Source of the DNA: Harmothoe impar
Lineage: Eukaryota; Annelida; Polychaeta; Phyllodocida; Polynoidae
Assembly: GCA_947462335.1 (NCBI GenBank)
Contig: OX381719.1
Span: 64,520,808 to 64,584,807 of the forward strand
Length of the DNA stretch: 64,000 bases
Reading direction: 5' to 3'
This document shows positions 47,476 through 61,035 of this stretch, piece by piece; within the stretch, counting starts at the first letter, position 1, and the number at the start of each line of letters is the position of its first letter. The notes beneath the pieces are model-generated. The model had not been told where the DNA came from. It did no database searches and was given only the letters and a program-made list of their open reading frames with translations. The position numbers and the translations under genes are program-made.

Positions 47476-50275
47476 TAGTAGGGAATTGAATCAGAGAAAT
47501 GTCGTCCTAAATCTTTCTAGAGGCATTTCTGAGTAAAGTTTCGCAAGCCATTTTTCTAGGACCAATTTTTCATGTAGATTACAGAAAAAGTACTTGCGAA
47601 ACTGAGATATTCATATAAGGGGGTCAAAACCCCCCCAAAACACAGATTTCTGACAAAAATCCACATTTCATTGTCATAAAGGGCTGTTCATTATCATATT
47701 TAGTCAGGGAATTCCTTAAATGAAAGGTCTGGTAGAGAGGCATCTTCATTAATTACCATTTTGGTAACCATGGTAACCATGGTTACAATTATTACCTAAG
47801 AAAGCTTCGTTTTGTGTTAAATAAATTGATGTAACCATCTACAATCTAAGTTTCCCTTTAACCATTGAAGGATCACATGATGCTTCAAGTTGGACATTCA
47901 ATTGTTGTCATGATGCATGAATGAAGCACTGGTGACTAATAACTCACCATACAGTATTGGTTCATCAGGCATGAATGCAGCCACAATGATCAACACAGCA
48001 GGTTCACATCCTTGCATAATCATCCCAAAATGGCATAACACACTATGCTCCCATCAAAGGGTTTCACTAGCCAGTAGCCCCTCTTTCTGGCACCCCCTTT
48101 TGTGGTCTTCATAGAGGGAGGTGACTGTACATATATACCACAATGATTACGACTCTTCTGCACTGCAAGGATCAGGAACTGTAAGAACTGGCTAGTTTTA
48201 ATTATCATTTGTAGGTGTGATTATATAGATCAATTACAAGTTGAATATCTGTCATGGCCTGTAGATTAAATTCCTTGAAATGGACCTTGATTGATTTGGT
48301 TATGGGTTGGTAGGAACAAAGTTAAAGAGCATGGAGGTATTCACACAAACAGAGCTACTCCATAACATTGCAAACAAAGATATGGCCACACCTGCGTTTC
48401 AGGATGCATTAGCATCAGCTATTCCAAAGGACAGGATTAACTATAGCACTTTGTTGTGGAGAGATTCATTGAGAAATTGGAAAAATTCCACAGCCAAATC
48501 AAGCAGAACAATCCAATGACATTCACAAACCTCTACAAAGTTGAAAAGAAAATGAAAGCCAAAGGGGAAACTGTTGTGTTGAATGCTGACAGAAATGTAA
48601 TACAACTTCATTTGCTGCTGGAAGAGCTGTGAATTTGGACAAGATCTTGGAGCTTGAACTAATGGCAGTTCCTGTGTCTCTTGCAGAAGCAAATGGAAGG
48701 TTAAGGAGTGGTGATAACTCACTCCTCATACGTAGCCTTACTAAAGACATTGCCTGCCCAACTTCAATTCACACAACAAATGATTTAACCATCATTATAT
48801 ATGTTTCGTCCACAATACATGCATTGGGCAACCCCGAATGAGCAAAGGTTTTCGGGGACTTAGCAAACGTATTTGTCAACACCATCCTAAGAATTAGAGA
48901 AAACTATTGATTTGGTAGGTGATCATTACAGAGACAAAAGTGTCAAGGCTGAAACAAGGAAGCAACAGAAGAACAACAAAAGGCCAATTCGGAGGATGGT
49001 GCAAAAGTAAACTGTTCCTCTCCCTGATGATTGGGGGAATTTCATTGTAAACCCAAAGAAACAAGAGAGACTCTCTACTTTCCTTATGGAGCATGTAATG
49101 AAAACAGTGATGCTAAAAATGGTTGTAATGGGTGGACCATTCCATGATCCCAGGGAGGTAAGGACCACACTCCCATTAGACACATCTGGCTTGAAAGGTG
49201 ATCACCAGGAGGCAGACACTCATATCATCTTACATGCCATCAACTGCTCCTCCAACACAATAGTCATACAGGCAAGGGACACAGACATACTGGTTCAGTG
49301 AACAATGCAAGGGCTCTTTTGTTTGGACATTGTAAGAAAACAGAAGCTCTACCTCCAATATCAGATGCACTGAACTTACATCTCATGTGTGTGCACTACC
49401 AGAGTCTTTTATGGAACTTGGCACACATCCCGAAACCCAACATGACAGATCCTACATGCATGGGATGGAAGATGGAAGACAACAACCTGTTACTTCTGCC
49501 AATGGCAAAGGAAGCAATTCCAGAGGCTTGCCTCTCTCTAGTCATCTGCCAGTGTAGGACTGGGTGTAATGTGGGTATAGGAAGGCAGGGTTCCAGTATA
49601 CAAGCAATTGTCACACTGGAACGGCCTCTTCTCCTTGCCACAGTGTTCACAAGTAAGGACAATAGAATAAAAAGTGTGAAATATGATGGATTATGACCCA
49701 TTTTCAAACGATGACATTTAAGGAGTATGCAGTAAAAACACAGAGAATCTGGCAGAGTACTAATGGCAAAAGCTACTTATTATTGAGATATAGCAATGTA
49801 TCAGAGGTGTCATTTACTAGGAGCAGGTCACTATGGTCAGTACAAGTGCAGCTGGTTTCACAAACAAGTATAGAAAAGTAAGATATTGCCTATTATGTCT
49901 ATACGATGAATGTATGAATATAAGTATTAACCAAATAGATTAAATAGTACTTTTTGTTTTATTGGTAAGCAGGTAACCATGGCAACCACAACAACACTAT
50001 TACCGATGAATGATAACCATACCTTTCATGTTAATTATTACTTCATGATACATGAGAAGACATTTTAATTCTAGGGGGAAAATAATGTTTTTTTTTCAAA
50101 AAATTGCATTTTAGGGGCCCCTGCCCCCCCCCAAAACTCAATTCTCAGCTCCGCAAGTTATTTTTTCAGAATCTACAGAAAAAATAGGTCTAGAAAAAAA
50201 CACTTGCAAAACTTTACTCAGAAATGCTTCTAGAACTTGGAGAATCCATATTCGATTCCCTACTAATTCCCTTCC
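47476..50275. mobile_element. Long-TIR DNA element with decayed coding region
   Basis: About 300 bp at the left (GAGGCATTTCTGAGTAAAGTTT..., 47516 on) recurs inverted at the right (ending near 50245), giving long imperfect terminal inverted repeats. Their inner parts hold GTAACCATGGCAAC-like motifs. The interior on the + strand (about 48307-49700) is a decayed gene. Exact ends and a target duplication could not be fixed, so the family is not named. Confidence 0.6.
48307..49695 (+). pseudogene. Decayed transposon-encoded protein with EADTHIILHA motif
   Basis: Fragments in different frames: an N-terminal piece (48307-48519), a middle piece (49086-49301) with QEADTHIILHA followed by IVIQARDTDILV, and a C-terminal piece (49298-49696) with LPPISDALNLHLMCVHYQ and PEACLSLVICQCRTGC. 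The motif order resembles a family of uncharacterised proteins abundant in repetitive DNA of invertebrates, whose C-terminus is Cys-rich. Here the Cys cluster is degraded and stops or frameshifts separate the pieces. The function is unknown to me. Its position inside long inverted repeats suggests it belongs to the element. Confidence 0.6.
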
Positions 50276-52309
50276 CTCCAAATATGATATTGTACTAACA
50301 TTTGGAACTCATTTCAATATTTTTTCCAATGCACTAATTGCCAGACAATTCCAAATATGGAATGAGTAAATGTGTTCAAAAAACAAATATGAATCAATTA
50401 TTATTATTGGTTCCGCCAAAAAATAGTCAATACATTAACAAAAGCCCACATATAATGAGTCCACTACCTGTGTTGATGCTGTAGCTATGGGTTGTGTGTA
50501 TTCTGCCTCTGGTGCTGCCTTGTGTGTTGTTGTTGAGGAGAGACTGAGGCCAGCTGGGGTGAGGGGAGCTCCTATATGTAGTGACCAAGCCTTTAACAGC
50601 CGCATAGTGCTTTAATGTCAGGGTTCTCCCCACATCTGACGTGCTGGTCGCATACTTTTTACAGCCACCGGTGGGCATCGAAATCACTGCCGGTGTGCTT
50701 TAAGTTTCCTTTAGATGTTTAAATTCTGTAATTATTCCAAGTAAAACGGGAGCTAGGACCAAATCAAGCTATTTCTATACCTTTTTTTCTTAACTCTGTA
50801 TACTTTCCAGCAATATTGAAATTTGTATGACAACATTTAAAAAATTTGTTACTGGAGAGAATTATCTCTCTCACTTTGCTATCTCAGAACTTTGGGTATT
50901 ACAATGTCATTTTCCTTTCTGTGGAGAATGTAGTGGTGCATTATGCAGACCCTTCAGGAGTGTCTCAACCCCATATGGTTGGCATGATGCTTGAATGCAG
51001 CACTGGAGAGTTACTGGCCAGGGCTGCATTCATGCATCATGACGACCAAGGCATGAATGCAGACTGCCATCCTTAAAGGGTTAAGGCATCAGAGAGGCTG
51101 GATACCTAGAAACCCCTATGAGCTTTTTACATAATCTTTACACTCTGAAGCCCCCTATGTACATCATGTCTAGACACGGTGTATTATCTCTATACTTGGA
51201 AGCCCCTTATGATATTATGAAATCTTGACAGCTGATAATTTACAAACATATAGTGGGGATTTCATGTATACCATCATCATCTATGATTATACATGTGTAG
51301 ACTTGTAGGCTGTTGCCAACAGTTACCACTGTGTGGGGCTCCGCTACCACTATTGTTTATATAAGAGCCTACAGTGCAGTCCCCCACAACTCTGGTTGGT
51401 ACTGCAGTGCTATTAACATCTACACTGTATGTATTAGGAATAAACTACACACCTAGGAATAAACTACACACCTACCGTATTCAACGTGATTAGCCCACAC
51501 CCCATAATAAGCGCACACACCCTGTTTTTGGCGGATTTTTATACTACAAATAACCAAAAATCTAATTTTATTCATCATTTGGTTCATGCATATCTCCTAG
51601 CAGATTATTAATGCTAATGATGGCCTAACATAACACCCCTATGTACCACATGTGATGATGGCCGCATCTTTATATAATCAGTCACACATCTAAGGGGCTA
51701 TTCTTATATGTACCACCCCCTCCCCCGTTGTTAAAGGTATAAGCCAGGGTTCAGTCAGTTCTATTTGACCAACAATATCATTTTTTCACTAGCTATGGAA
51801 ATTTATCAGTTTGATATATGATGTGATAGAAGAGAAAAAAATCCCCTATAGTGCTAGATTTTGATATATTGACATTTGACATACATATGGCTGCATCGAG
51901 TGCAAACCATATTTTTTCACCATTTTTGAATTTGATGAAAAATTGACCAATAATATCCCTATCAAACTTCTCAGATGTTTAGAGATTATCTCATTCCATA
52001 TGAAATAGTAGTCATAGGTGAGACCAATGAGCCATGACCAATTTAGGGGAAAACACAAAATGAAACAAGAACTTTTCCTATATTTTGCAACACAGAAGTA
52101 ACATGTCCTGTGGGGTCCCTCAATGACTATGATGGGAATTACCAATGCCATGAGAGGAGCACAGGAGGTATTGTATGGCAATATATGCAACTTGTCCAGA
52201 GGAAGAGGGAATTCTCTCATAGAAAGTACTGCAGGTGAAATGGTCATTCGGCTCAAATGTCATACTAAGTAGCAATTGAAAGTTTCATGTGATCATATGG
52301 AAAATATTT

Positions 52310-55300
52310 TCATGCCATGTATAATTTATAATGCTCTCAATTAGTGGGCTGCACAGAGACACATAGATGGTGTAATTTAACAAGGATCAAGGCTATGGCA
52401 TCCCATATTCTTGTTGGCAATTTATATGCATATGGTTCTTCTAAGTTAATTCTTCCTCAGAGCTAGAGGCTCATACTATTAACTGCAACCACAGAGCACT
52501 TACGTCCAAAGTGATCTGGTTTGGTATGTGCTAGTACCCATCACCATTGTCACAGAGCTGCAGGCATGCTTTATATTGCCACTGCAGCCAGGCCTCAACC
52601 CAGAGGGCATCAGCACCCAGACTCAATGGCCTGTTGTTAATCCAATAGATGCCTCCAACCTTGGTGGTTTCTATCAGATTCCCTTCAGGTTAGTATACAC
52701 CCTTTTACCCTGGGGGGATTGGACAGAGATGGACTGCGGATCCAATAAAAGGGCCTGCCTTATTTGAATAGCATAGCATCCATAAAACAAGAGTATACTG
52801 AAATCAGTCACGCTTTGTAAATGTCACAATCCTCTTGGTATTTAACATATTTAGATCAATGAAGACGCAAAACCAATCAATTGGGAGTTTTTATTAGTAG
52901 GGATGAGGTCCCGTTTTCGTCTTTTCATTACAGGCAATCTTGAACTTGAGACATAACCTGTACCTGAATACATCAACAGGGAGTCAGTATATGGTCCTTG
53001 GAGTGTTCCCGAGGCCTTTTATCAATAGCTGTAAACTGCATTATAATGAACACATGTAGTTCAGTAGACAGTTGCCCGTGCTATTTGTACAGTGTTTGCC
53101 ACATTTGTTCTGTCCATATGGTGTAGTATCATGAATATGGTGGTACATCATCCATGTATAATGGTCTGGACTTGACTTATAGTGTCTTTGACCATTTTTT
53201 TTCCTTGAAAAGCAGTCAGAGTCATTCAAAGTGGCAGTCATACAGAATGAAAAGGGAGTTAAACAGAAACCACTCCTTTCCTCCTGTATAGAGAAGGCAC
53301 ATTCAGCAGCTGACCACTTGTTAACTCGTTAACAGCTGCACATTGTGGGTGATAATAGGGGACTTCCTCTGCAGGCGCTAATGGGAGGGTTCTGGGAGCT
53401 GTCAGAGGCAGTCATGGTGGACGGTTCTCCCTGGGACATGATGAAGTCTGCAGTGGGGGAGTAGAATGGGTAATGAAGGCTGCAGTGGCTAAGTGGTGAT
53501 GGGAGGTCAGTCTGTGTGTAGCTGAATATAGAAATAAATCTTGCAGGCGATGTAAATCTATGGAATATTGTAAATGAAGGGTACTGCTTCTGTAAATGAA
53601 AGCCCTTTGTGAATAGTTCCCCCTTCATTTCTTTCCAACCCTCTGTCAGTATTTAACTGCACTGGTGATACATGTTGGAGCAAATACCAAAGCTTTTTTT
53701 TGATCTCCTGTATCCCTTCCTCATCCTCCATCTAAACTCTCAGGTGCTAATTAACCACAGTAATCTCATTAGCTGAAACCTGAGTGGTATCCTGCCTCAT
53801 TTCCCTCCCGTCAGCCACCTGCTACACTGCTGGCCAACTTCTGGGTTCTGTACCCTACTGATGTAGTTAATAAGGTGCTGGTTCAGGCCCTTACTTTTTT
53901 GTGGTTCTGGTTCATTAGGATCAGGCCAGTCAGGTCCTACAGAGGTTTTTAGTGCCTTCATAGATAAAACATGATTCTGGATGTGATTGGCCCATTTCCA
54001 GCTCCTGTCCTGTTGGGTCTCACAGTGACTATGGTGGGGATTACCTGTCACATGTCACAAACACACCAGCCACAGAGGTGGCCACTATGCACAATGTATA
54101 ATGCTCTCAAATAAGGATGGTGCAATTCACCAAGGATCAAGGCTATGGCATCCCATATTCTTGTTGGCAATTTATTTGCATATGGTTCCTGTAAGTTAAT
54201 TCTTCCTCAGAGCTAGAGGCTCATACTTTTGGATGCAGCCACAGAGCACTTACCCCCAAAGTGACCTGATATGGGATGTGGTAGTACCATTGTAGCAAAG
54301 CCGTAGGCAGGCTTTATGTTGACACTGCAGCCAGGCCTCAACCCAGAAGAAGTGAAGACAGTTGTACAGCTCTTTGTACAATGTTGGATCCATATGGTGT
54401 ATTAGGCCAAAAAATAAAAAAGGTGTGTTTCAGGCAACATGGTCAGAATTTCTAGGGTAGGTAGGTCGGATAGAGAGAACCAGGAATGAGTCGCGAATGG
54501 TGAAATCGACTCGCGACTCACCAGAATGATTCAATAATTCCTCTATTGACTTGGCCTTAGCATGAATATGGTGGTACATCATGCATGCAGTATGGTCTGG
54601 ATTTGTCTTATAGTATCTAGAGTGAACTTTGCCCATTTTGCAGCTTTGAAAAGGAGTCTTTGAAAAGAAGTGGAAGTCAGACAGTACAACAAGGGAATCA
54701 AGAGGAGGCCTGGTCCAGCATAGTAGTCGCCCTAGAAATAGAGGGGATGTGAAAAAAATTGCTGAAAAAGAAATCAGCAGCTGACCGCTCGTTAACTCCT
54801 TAAAAGCTGCACGTTCTGGGTGATAATAGGGGACTTCCTCTAATTGGAGGGTTCTGGGAGCTGTCAGAGGCAGTAATGGTGGACGGTCTCACCCTGAGAC
54901 ATAATCAAGGCCACAGTGGGGGAGTGGTAATGGGAGGAAAGGGAGTCTGCTACTATGAAGCTGTCTGTACCCGAATTTAGAATAAAAGTATGACTAATGA
55001 TGAACAATGTAACCCATACGTGAACTTTATGACTCCAAAGATTAACAAAGCAAATTGCTGTAGTAGCCCATTTCAGTACAACTGTGGTAGTGGTTTTCAG
55101 CCTATATTTCAATGCACTAATTAAAGACTTGTGGTTATTTGAGATATAAGAATCAATGCAAGGATAATTTTAAATATTCTTTTGAACCTGCACTTATAAT
55201 ATTCCTGCACTTATTTTAAGACCTCTACTAAAACAGGCAGATACCGTACTATAAAAGCTTATAAAAGCCTTTAACCTTGTAATTGGCAGCAGAAATGGAT

Positions 55301-56290
55301 AAAACGTGTGGTGGTCATGTAGCAAATTGGCTTCAGTAAAGTGCAAGCATTGGGAACCAGATTTAGTGTTACTGGGGATCCAATGCCCCTACATGGTTCT
55401 TTGCACTATAACACCTAAAGTTGATAGAAGCTGAGTCAGCAGTTGTTTATCATAGTGATAACTACACGCAGGTATTCGGAGCAAAGGTCAACCACAAAGT
55501 TCATCCTGGTACCACATCTATCTGTCGTATAAAGAGCAAGACTCAATCACCAGAAAGACTATTAGTCTATATGCCAGAACGGTGGTTTTATTTGTTTTAT
55601 AAGGCTCAAATATGGCTTGAGATTCAGTTTTGAAACACAAATTTGGATACATTAAGAATTGCCTTTCACTAAGAAGTAAACTGAATATTTATTTAAACAA
55701 TAGCATTTTAAATCTTAAAGTAAAACCTCGCGTACTAGCCGTGGCTAGTTAGCGAGTTACAAATACTAATGGAGAACAAGTGTTGAATACCAAGTAAGGG
55801 CACATGCTGGAGACGGGGCCTACTCTAAGGTTTGAATATTCTCATCCAGCTGGACTGCACTCTGGTACTTGGAAGCGTGAATCAGCTAAAATAGAAATGT
55901 ATGGACTATGCAGTGTTGATGAAACATTTGAATTTCATTTCTATACCTCAGCTTTACCAAGCACCTAGCCTTATCTATATCAAAGCCCTTTGTGAATAGT
56001 GCCCACTTCATCCCTTTCACACCCTCTATCAGTGTCTAACTCTACTGGTGCTAATTATCCACATACAAAGACATCAGGCACTTATTGTCGAACTGCAGCT
56101 ATGTGAAATATGTCCGTGGCAAATATCAAAGCATTTTCATCTTAACACTTTGATCTCCTGTAGCCCTTCCACCACCTCCATCTAAAATCCCAGCGGCTTA
56201 TTAACCACAGTAATCTCATTAACTGGTACCAAAGTAGTAATCCCGTCTAATCTCCCCACCCATCAGCCACCTGTACACTGCAGGCCATTG
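52310..56290. repeat. Diverged segmental duplication
   Basis: Sequence from about 52313 (ATGTATAATGCTCTCAA) recurs from about 54096, including CAAGGATCAAGGCTATGGCA and CAGCCAGGCCTCAACCCAG. The second copy continues through homologues of the 53100-53480 segment but is shorter because of internal deletions. A third partial copy (about 55977-56290) matches 53600-53830. No coding frame is conserved among copies. From 50300 to 52300 I see no supported feature. Confidence 0.7.
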
Positions 56291-58828
56291 TGATGGAGCA
56301 ATTTTTATTTCCAATATAGACAATCAACATCATACAGCTCTGATTATTTTATCTTTAAAAACAGATTTCATTTTCAATCCGTTTGGCCACAGCTGTTATA
56401 CTTTATTTTAACTTACTATAATCATTGGTCTGAGATCGCTCTGAAAAGACCAGGCACAGAGACTGGCTACACCACCTACCCCCTGCCCTGTAGGTATGTC
56501 AAGCGGTTACAGGAATAATCTTATGTATTCTGAGGGAGCTTGTTACATGCTGCATAAACTAACACTAGTGCCCAGTGGTGCTGCATTCAGGAGTATTGAG
56601 TACCCGGCTGTCCTTTCTAGTTTCCCTCTAACCGTTATTGGCATCTCTAACTCCAGCCAACCTCAAGGTCACTTGGCAGCTACCAGGCAATGATTTCACA
56701 GAACCCAAGGTTACAGGTCGCTACAGGTCTATAGGGAGGTCACTACAGCCCTGAAGAATGTGAAGGTAAGGTCAGGTGAAGGTCCCAGCCAGAAAAACTG
56801 TCCTTAAACTGTAGTAAAACATTGGATCCACATTAAGTTGACAGAAGCCAATTTAACGTCTCAAGCTCTAAACTTGAAACTGAAACATACATGGTAAAAC
56901 TGAATTAACCCCCCCCCCCCCTTCTTTCATGGAAACATCTTTCTGATTTGGTATAGCAGTCTTATGTCTAATGTGTTATGGTTAGAACCTTTTAGTTATT
57001 TGGTATGTGAAGAGCTTATTGTCCAGCAACAGTCAGGATCCCATTCATGCAAACATCAAAGGAAAAATATTACTGTGTTGAAATTATTACCCTGCCCATA
57101 GTCGTGTTGGCTGCATCCTGCAATTTGTGTCATCTAAGCCTTTGATTCTAGCATAATGCTAAAAATACAGTTCCCATGAACCAGGGTTTAACATATTATA
57201 ATGTATATGTACATATGTCATATCCTTATTTTCATATCCCAAATGTGCTGTCATACTCAGAGGAGATTTGTGAGCAGAGATTTCCTGCTGGTACACATTG
57301 TCTGCATGTACCTAAACACCCCGTCTGGAGTTGGCAGCCCGGTGCGCAGGATCATCCCCTGGTCAGTTTGACCACTGTTAATCCCTGCTCCCCTGTCAGC
57401 TGGCTCCTACATCCTAACAGCCTGTGACCTCTGTCAACCTCTGCAGCTCTACTGCTTCACCATGTAGCAAGGTGTCCCTGGTCAAAGAGCATTCCCAGTA
57501 AACAATTAAGCTATTTAGAGAATAGACAACAACCCTCTTCAATGCAAAATGTATATTGTCCTACAATGCATGCATGCATCTGAGTAGAGATGTGGAGGGG
57601 GAGTTGTAGATTGCCTTCATAAAAATGTGCTGGGGTAACTAAGGTATAGTCCATAAGTATCTAACGTAATAAATGTTGCTAATGTAATGTACAAGCCACA
57701 GACAAACCCTTGACTTACCTGCCATGCTCAGCACTGTTACTCTATTACAAATGGCACGTGACTTCTCTGAGGCTATAATGCATCGCTAACCAGAAAAAAA
57801 CAATGTTATATCACGTTTCTCTATGGTTTCTTATTGTGGCAAAATGTTATATCACTTTAAATAAATTATTTTGACCATAAAAAAACATATCCTTGTTAGC
57901 TGGGTTGCCTGTAGATGCTCTGATGACAGATTTTGATTGTATAATCGAATTGTGTCTTGAATTCCCATTCAGCTTTTTATTTTCACCTTAATATGTCATC
58001 CTAATGTTACATACCTATATACTACGGATGATGAAAAAAACACATTTAACAATAAATTTCTATCTATGATAAGCAAAAAGATATGAATCTTTTTTTCATT
58101 AAGTCAAATTACAACATGAGTCAGGATCATTTGAATCCAATATGTAAACAGGATTTTATAAAGGGTTTCAACAAAATACAGGGACTTTCGAGGGCAATCT
58201 GTCCCGCAAATCCTGTATTCATTCTAAAATGTATTTGCCTGATAATCAAGGAGAAAAGGCCAATTTATTAACCTGCATCGTCTCCAAACACGTCCGAACA
58301 CTGCCATGACACCTTGCTCGATACTCACTTCCGCTCTGTTTGCCTGCGCAATTTCATTCGCAAAAAAAAAATTTGAATGTCTATCGTCTTAATTTGTACA
58401 AATCATGCCTATTTTATGTTTAAAATTAATTTTTTTTAATGTAAAAAAGAGACGATCGAACCAAAATCGAATCAGATCTGTTGAAAAATAATTGGGGCAC
58501 AACTCGCGCTCTGCTAAAGTCAAGCCTGACACAATTCTTCGCCGTATTGGGGTTTGACAGTGGCTTTGATCGAAAACTGATCTTGGACTGAGCCAAGTGG
58601 AATCTTCAGAATCAAAGTCAATTTTCAGGAAAAATGGAGAAGGGGGAGGGCTGGCAGACTAAGGTCTAAAAAACCAAATATTTCTGCATGTAACGAGCCT
58701 AATACCGTGACTTTTGGTTGAGTTTAATCTTTCATACAAGCCATTCTCAAAATGGGGGCAAGGCTTAGCCTTTGCAGTTCTCAACTTAAACTTGACCTAG
58801 ATAAAAAAAACGGAGGGGACTTAAACGT

Positions 58829-58906
58829 CTGCACAGTCCGGAAATTGAACCCAGGCCCCCCACGCTAGAGTGTCTAGTCGCAACCTCTAGACCAATCTCG
58901 GCCACA
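58829..58906 (-). repeat. tRNA-derived SINE head
   Basis: The minus strand reads GTGGCCGAGATTGGTCTAGAGG (A-box region) and then CCTGGGTTCAATTTCC (B box) about 40 bases later, as in class II (Leu/Ser-type) tRNAs. The acceptor stem does not pair cleanly, so a SINE or tRNA-like relic is more likely than a working tRNA. Confidence 0.55.
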
Positions 58907-59293
58907 TCGAGTACTGCAGTCCATATTTAGAATCACTCGGCGACTTTGACCTGCTGACCTTAGGTATTCTTACGCCTGACCGGATGTGAAGTTTCCGTGA
59001 AATACAGAGGTTTGAGGAAATACGGGGACTGGTTATTCAGCTTTGGCGAAATACGAGGCTGAGTGCTGTACTCTACCCGGCTTCATTTGTCGTATTTTCA
59101 TTAAAAAATAAAATGGGATCTCTAATTTTTTTAGTGGAATCTAGAGATAAATCATCAGTAAAATCCCCCCCTTGAAGGGTAAACTGCTACTTTGAGGTGT
59201 ATGGAGTCTTTAGTGGAGAGTCTCCCCCTACTTGTATATTCAGCACACACCATGCTGCTACCCCCACTTACCCCCAGGTCTGCAGGGTCCAAT

Positions 59294-59457
59294 TTAAAGG
59301 GGGGCTAGCACGGATCGTAGCAAAGACTGGTACCTGCCCGTAGGGCCAAGCAAAACGGCCGGGAACTAGCGGACCGTTAGCAGCGCCCTGATTGGTCAAT
59401 CGGTGGTCACGTGACTTGCTAAGGCGGGTAGTCTTAGCGGTGCTAGTCGCCCTTTAA
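59294..59457. mobile_element. 156-bp TTAA-flanked MITE carrying promoter-like motifs
   Basis: TTAA at 59294-59297 and 59454-59457 encloses 156 bp. The ends AGGGGGGCTAGCAC and, reverse-complemented, AGGGCGACTAGCACC form an imperfect inverted repeat. The interior is GC-rich and holds GATTGGTCAAT (inverted CCAAT boxes) and the palindrome GTCACGTGAC (E-box). No gene start is identifiable on either side. From 56300 to 59290 and from 59460 to 60890 no gene is supported. Confidence 0.7.
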
Positions 59458-60894
59458 GCAGTCTAGAATCCCATGCGGAAGGCTGAGTTAGTCTGCTGGA
59501 AACTTGTGTATGTGTGTGGCAGAGAAAACCTATGGTCATCCAAAGTGCCATTTAGGTTGGCTTCAATGTAGCGTTCATGCAACCTCGGTAAGGCTGTTTA
59601 AAGAAGATGTGCTATGCAGTGTAAATAATGTCAGAAGTAACTGAGGCTGCACAGTGAGTTCTTCTGTAAATGTTCAGTACAAAATGACATATTTTTGGTT
59701 TCAAACCCAAGGGTTTATCATGCATGGCTACATCATTGATGTGCGCTGCATGAACCATCCAATCTGAGCAAATTTAAGCAAATGTTACAGCTCATTAATG
59801 ACCCTCTTTAAGCAACTTGAAGCAACTTCAGTTTCCTTTTCTGGCTTGCAGTTACTTAAAAAGGCTTCAAGCTGCTCAAAGAAGGTCATTAATAAACGTT
59901 TTGCTTAAAGTTTCTTAAACCAGATGGTTCATGCAGTGGTGGAATTCTTGAGGTACTGGTTTTAGGTCTGGGTACCCTGCCAGGTGAGATAGGTAACTGG
60001 AATTGTGGATATCCGTAGTGAATCAGTTAACTGGAAGAGATGACATTCCATATATCACCCACAGTGTAAGTAAATTAGCAACTAGGTTGTGATGGATATA
60101 AAAATATTTTGTCTGCTTAGAACATGTAATAGGGTTGTATTTCTAGTTCCTAACTCTTCTTCTTCTTCTTTTTCTCCTTTATGGGAGGATCAAATGATAC
60201 ACATCGTTTTCAAGGTGTGGACAGTAAAATGATTGATTATGCTTTTGGTCCTTTTCACTGCAGGAATGTCTGGGGATTTAAAATACACTTACATGAGTAC
60301 CTTTGGTCTGTTCAGATATTTATCAGGATCCTCAAAATGTTTTAGTAATGAGAATTCTAAGTTGGTGTTTATTGAAATGATCATCAACTTAACAGTCAAG
60401 GTGGAGAAGGAGGCGTAAAGTTTACATTAGTGCTGACAAGTCCTAGCCCATGTTCACATTGACCCTGATCCCATACACCTTGGTACAGTAGCCTGAGCTA
60501 ACACCCACTGACTGATGTAGGGCCCAAATGGGATCTGTGTGAGACTTTTCATTGTGACAGAATAGAAATACTTTAAGATGAATATGTCTTATCTTATTAT
60601 GTATCAAGCTGCACTAACTTGTATATATGAGGTTACAAACTGGTTACAGGTGCCTCTACAAAGGCTTCACAAGTACTTGTTCTGTTACCAACATCAAGGG
60701 AGAACTAAACAGTAAGGACAGCATTCAGACCTTATCCATCCATGAATTTAAGTAAATCTAGTTGTTCTATTTACTTGTACACTTCTATTGATTAAGATAT
60801 CAGCTTCACCCATGGTGAGAACTATGTTTTAGTTCTACATGATCGTAGGTTATCCGGAAGAAAAAAAGCTTAGTAGAAAGACATCTACCATCAG

Positions 60895-61035
60895 ACGGCA
60901 GGGTCTTGTGACCTCAAGGTTAAAACCCTGGTCCATCACCCAGCTATCACAGCCTTCCCTAGGAGAAGACCGTGGGTGGCTGACCACTGATGGGGTAGCC
61001 AACGGGTCACTATCAGGATTCAGGTCCCAGGAGCA
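60895..61035. repeat. Dispersed repeat, copy 1
   Basis: Shares CTTGTGAC(C/A)T(C/T)AAG(G/A)TTAAAACCC, ACCTTCCCTAG-like and GTGGCTGACCA blocks in order with 62812-62965. The two diverged ~140-150-bp copies suggest an old SINE or other dispersed repeat. Confidence 0.6.

Noticed and set aside
59290..59460. Host gene promoter or CpG-type promoter
   Set aside because: The motifs lie wholly inside a TTAA-flanked inverted-repeat element, and no exon is recognisable on either side.
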